Source of the DNA: Mariniplasma anaerobium
Lineage (GTDB): Bacteria; Bacillota_I; Bacilli_A; Acholeplasmatales; Acholeplasmataceae
Direction: 5' to 3'
DNA: 64,000 nucleotides
NCBI RefSeq assembly: GCF_016865445.1
Contig: NZ_AP024412.1
Location: 1,550,001 to 1,614,000 of the forward strand
Position numbers and translations under genes: made by a program. The notes beneath the pieces are model-generated. The model was not told the origin of the DNA and did not search any database. It was given only the letters and a program-made list of their open reading frames with translations. Shown piece by piece: positions 63,214 to 64,000 of the stretch. Position 1 is the first letter of the stretch. Every line of letters begins with the position of its first letter.

Positions 63214-64000
63214 TTATAATTCAATCTTAGTGCCTGGATGGAAATATGCTAGTCGTGTATCTAATATTTTTTTCATTTGGTCATATGCAACTGATCCTGT
63301 ACAATGCCCTGTGTAATACATATCGATATGCTTCTTTTTCATAATCATTGCTATTTGATCGATATGTTCACTTGATTCTTGATATGCTTCAAATCTACTT
63401 TTTAAATGAAATCCACCAAATACATGTGAAATTCTTTTTGGAGTTAAATGTTTTTGGGCTTGATCAATGATATTTAAAATACCTTTATGTCCGCATCCTG
63501 CAAATAAACAAACCTTTTGCCCCTCAGTAACTAATAAATTATGTTCATGTGTAAAATCATCTAACACATACTCATCTTTATCTTTTTTAAACATCGTGTG
63601 GTTACTATTTGGGAAAAATGAGTGATTTTTTATATCTGCGATAATCATTAACTCATCATCTATCTTAAAATCACCTTTTAATTTAATAAATCTTTTTTCA
63701 TCAAACAACTCTGGATCAAGGCCAATAAATGTATATTCATCAAGTTTTCTCATTGAGTAAAATTCATTAAAAATAGTTTCTTGTACATAGATCTTTGCGT
63801 GCTTATTGATTCTTAAAAAATCTTTCAATCCCCCACCATGGTCATAATGACCGTGTGATATAACTAGCGTATCTACTAAACTTAAATCAATATTGGCATG
63901 AATCGCATTTGATATAAAAAGTGAGCTTTGTCCTACATCAAATAACACCTTATGCTGTTTAGTTTCAATATAAAAGCTTACCCCATGTTCAGCTCCAAAC
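63214..64000 (-). CDS. Metallo-beta-lactamase-fold hydrolase (partial, 5' end outside the window)
   Basis: At least 262 codons; the frame stays open to the edge, with G-A-E-H-G-V-S-F-Y-I-E before L-F-D-V-G-Q-S, the usual opening of this subgroup, so only a few residues are missing. Metal ligands: SHGHYDHGGG, the His in FAGCGHKG, and a late YTGHCTG. This pattern fits the MBL group often annotated as 7,8-dihydropterin-6-yl-methyl-4-(beta-D-ribofuranosyl)aminobenzene-5'-phosphate synthase. The actual substrate is not deducible. An internal GTG at 63948 is not the true start. Confidence 0.82.
   Translation of the reverse strand, partial: FGAEHGVSFYIETKQHKVLFDVGQSSLFISNAIHANIDLSLVDTLVISHGHYDHGGGLKDFLRINKHAKIYVQETIFNEFYSMRKLDEYTFIGLDPELFDEKRFIKLKGDFKIDDELMIIADIKNHSFFPNSNHTMFKKDKDEYVLDDFTHEHNLLVTEGQKVCLFAGCGHKGILNIIDQAQKHLTPKRISHVFGGFHLKSRFEAYQESSEHIDQIAMIMKKKHIDMYYTGHCTGSVAYDQMKKILDTRLAYFHPGTKIEL

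Noticed and set aside
1-64000. UGA read as tryptophan, as in Mycoplasma
   Set aside because: Real genes such as sufU and tnpB end in TGA, tryptophans are TGG, and the only tRNA-Trp seen has anticodon CCA.

Overview
The window comes from a low-GC, AT-rich bacterium. Genes are packed head to tail, many lipoproteins carry an L-x-x-C lipobox, no peptidoglycan gene is visible, and Opp ATPases carry long lysine/glutamate-rich inserts. Together these suggest a Mollicutes relative of the Acholeplasma/Izemoplasma type. Tryptophan is read from TGG and TGA is used as stop, so the standard code applies, as in Acholeplasmatales. Pyruvate:ferredoxin oxidoreductase next to a peroxiredoxin points to fermentative, anaerobic or microaerophilic life. 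The genus assignment is inference.

Layout. 1-1.6 kb: an active trypsin-like lipoprotein protease and a sister copy that has lost all three catalytic residues. 1.7-6.4 kb: complete SUF Fe-S operon (sufC-sufD-sufS-sufU-sufB). 6.56-7.8 kb: a promoter, a structured leader with a terminator, and a membrane protein; this looks like an attenuator or riboswitch. 7.9-18.1 kb: oligopeptide ABC transporter operon oppA-B-C-D-F plus two small membrane proteins; the ATPases and OppC carry large inserts. 18.3-20.9 kb: S41-peptidase-like lipoprotein. 21-25 kb: bcp and PFOR (nifJ). 25.2-26.5 kb: tnpB without tnpA. 26.7-29.9 kb: tRNA-Leu, a surface Ig-like protein, tRNA-Gln and tRNA-His, a membrane protein, tRNA-Trp.

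29.9-43.4 kb: an island integrated in the tRNA-Trp gene, bounded by a 44-bp exact repeat of the tRNA 3' end. It carries an XRE regulator overlapping a PIN-domain protein with a long insert, a truncated tyrosine recombinase, a secreted 2109-aa Rhs/WapA-type toxin, an orphan Rhs core with an EndoU nuclease tip followed by a candidate immunity gene, a third decayed tip, and a plasmid/phage-like replication module (DnaD-like and winged-helix proteins plus small ORFs) with a repeat-rich possible origin.

43.5-50.4 kb: phosphate operon pstS-pstC-pstA-pstB-phoU-phoP-phoR with an 11-bp-period Pho box. The PstS is circularly permuted: its C-terminal lobe sequence comes before its N-terminal lobe sequence. 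50.6-64 kb: three ABC exporters or permease systems, a thioredoxin-like protein, an APH-like kinase, a YczE-like membrane protein, a large helical lipoprotein with two FN3-like domains, and an MBL-fold hydrolase cut by the window edge.

The most unusual items are the permuted PstS, the tRNA-Trp island with its tandem Rhs toxin tips and XRE-PIN pair, and the structured leader at 6.6 kb.
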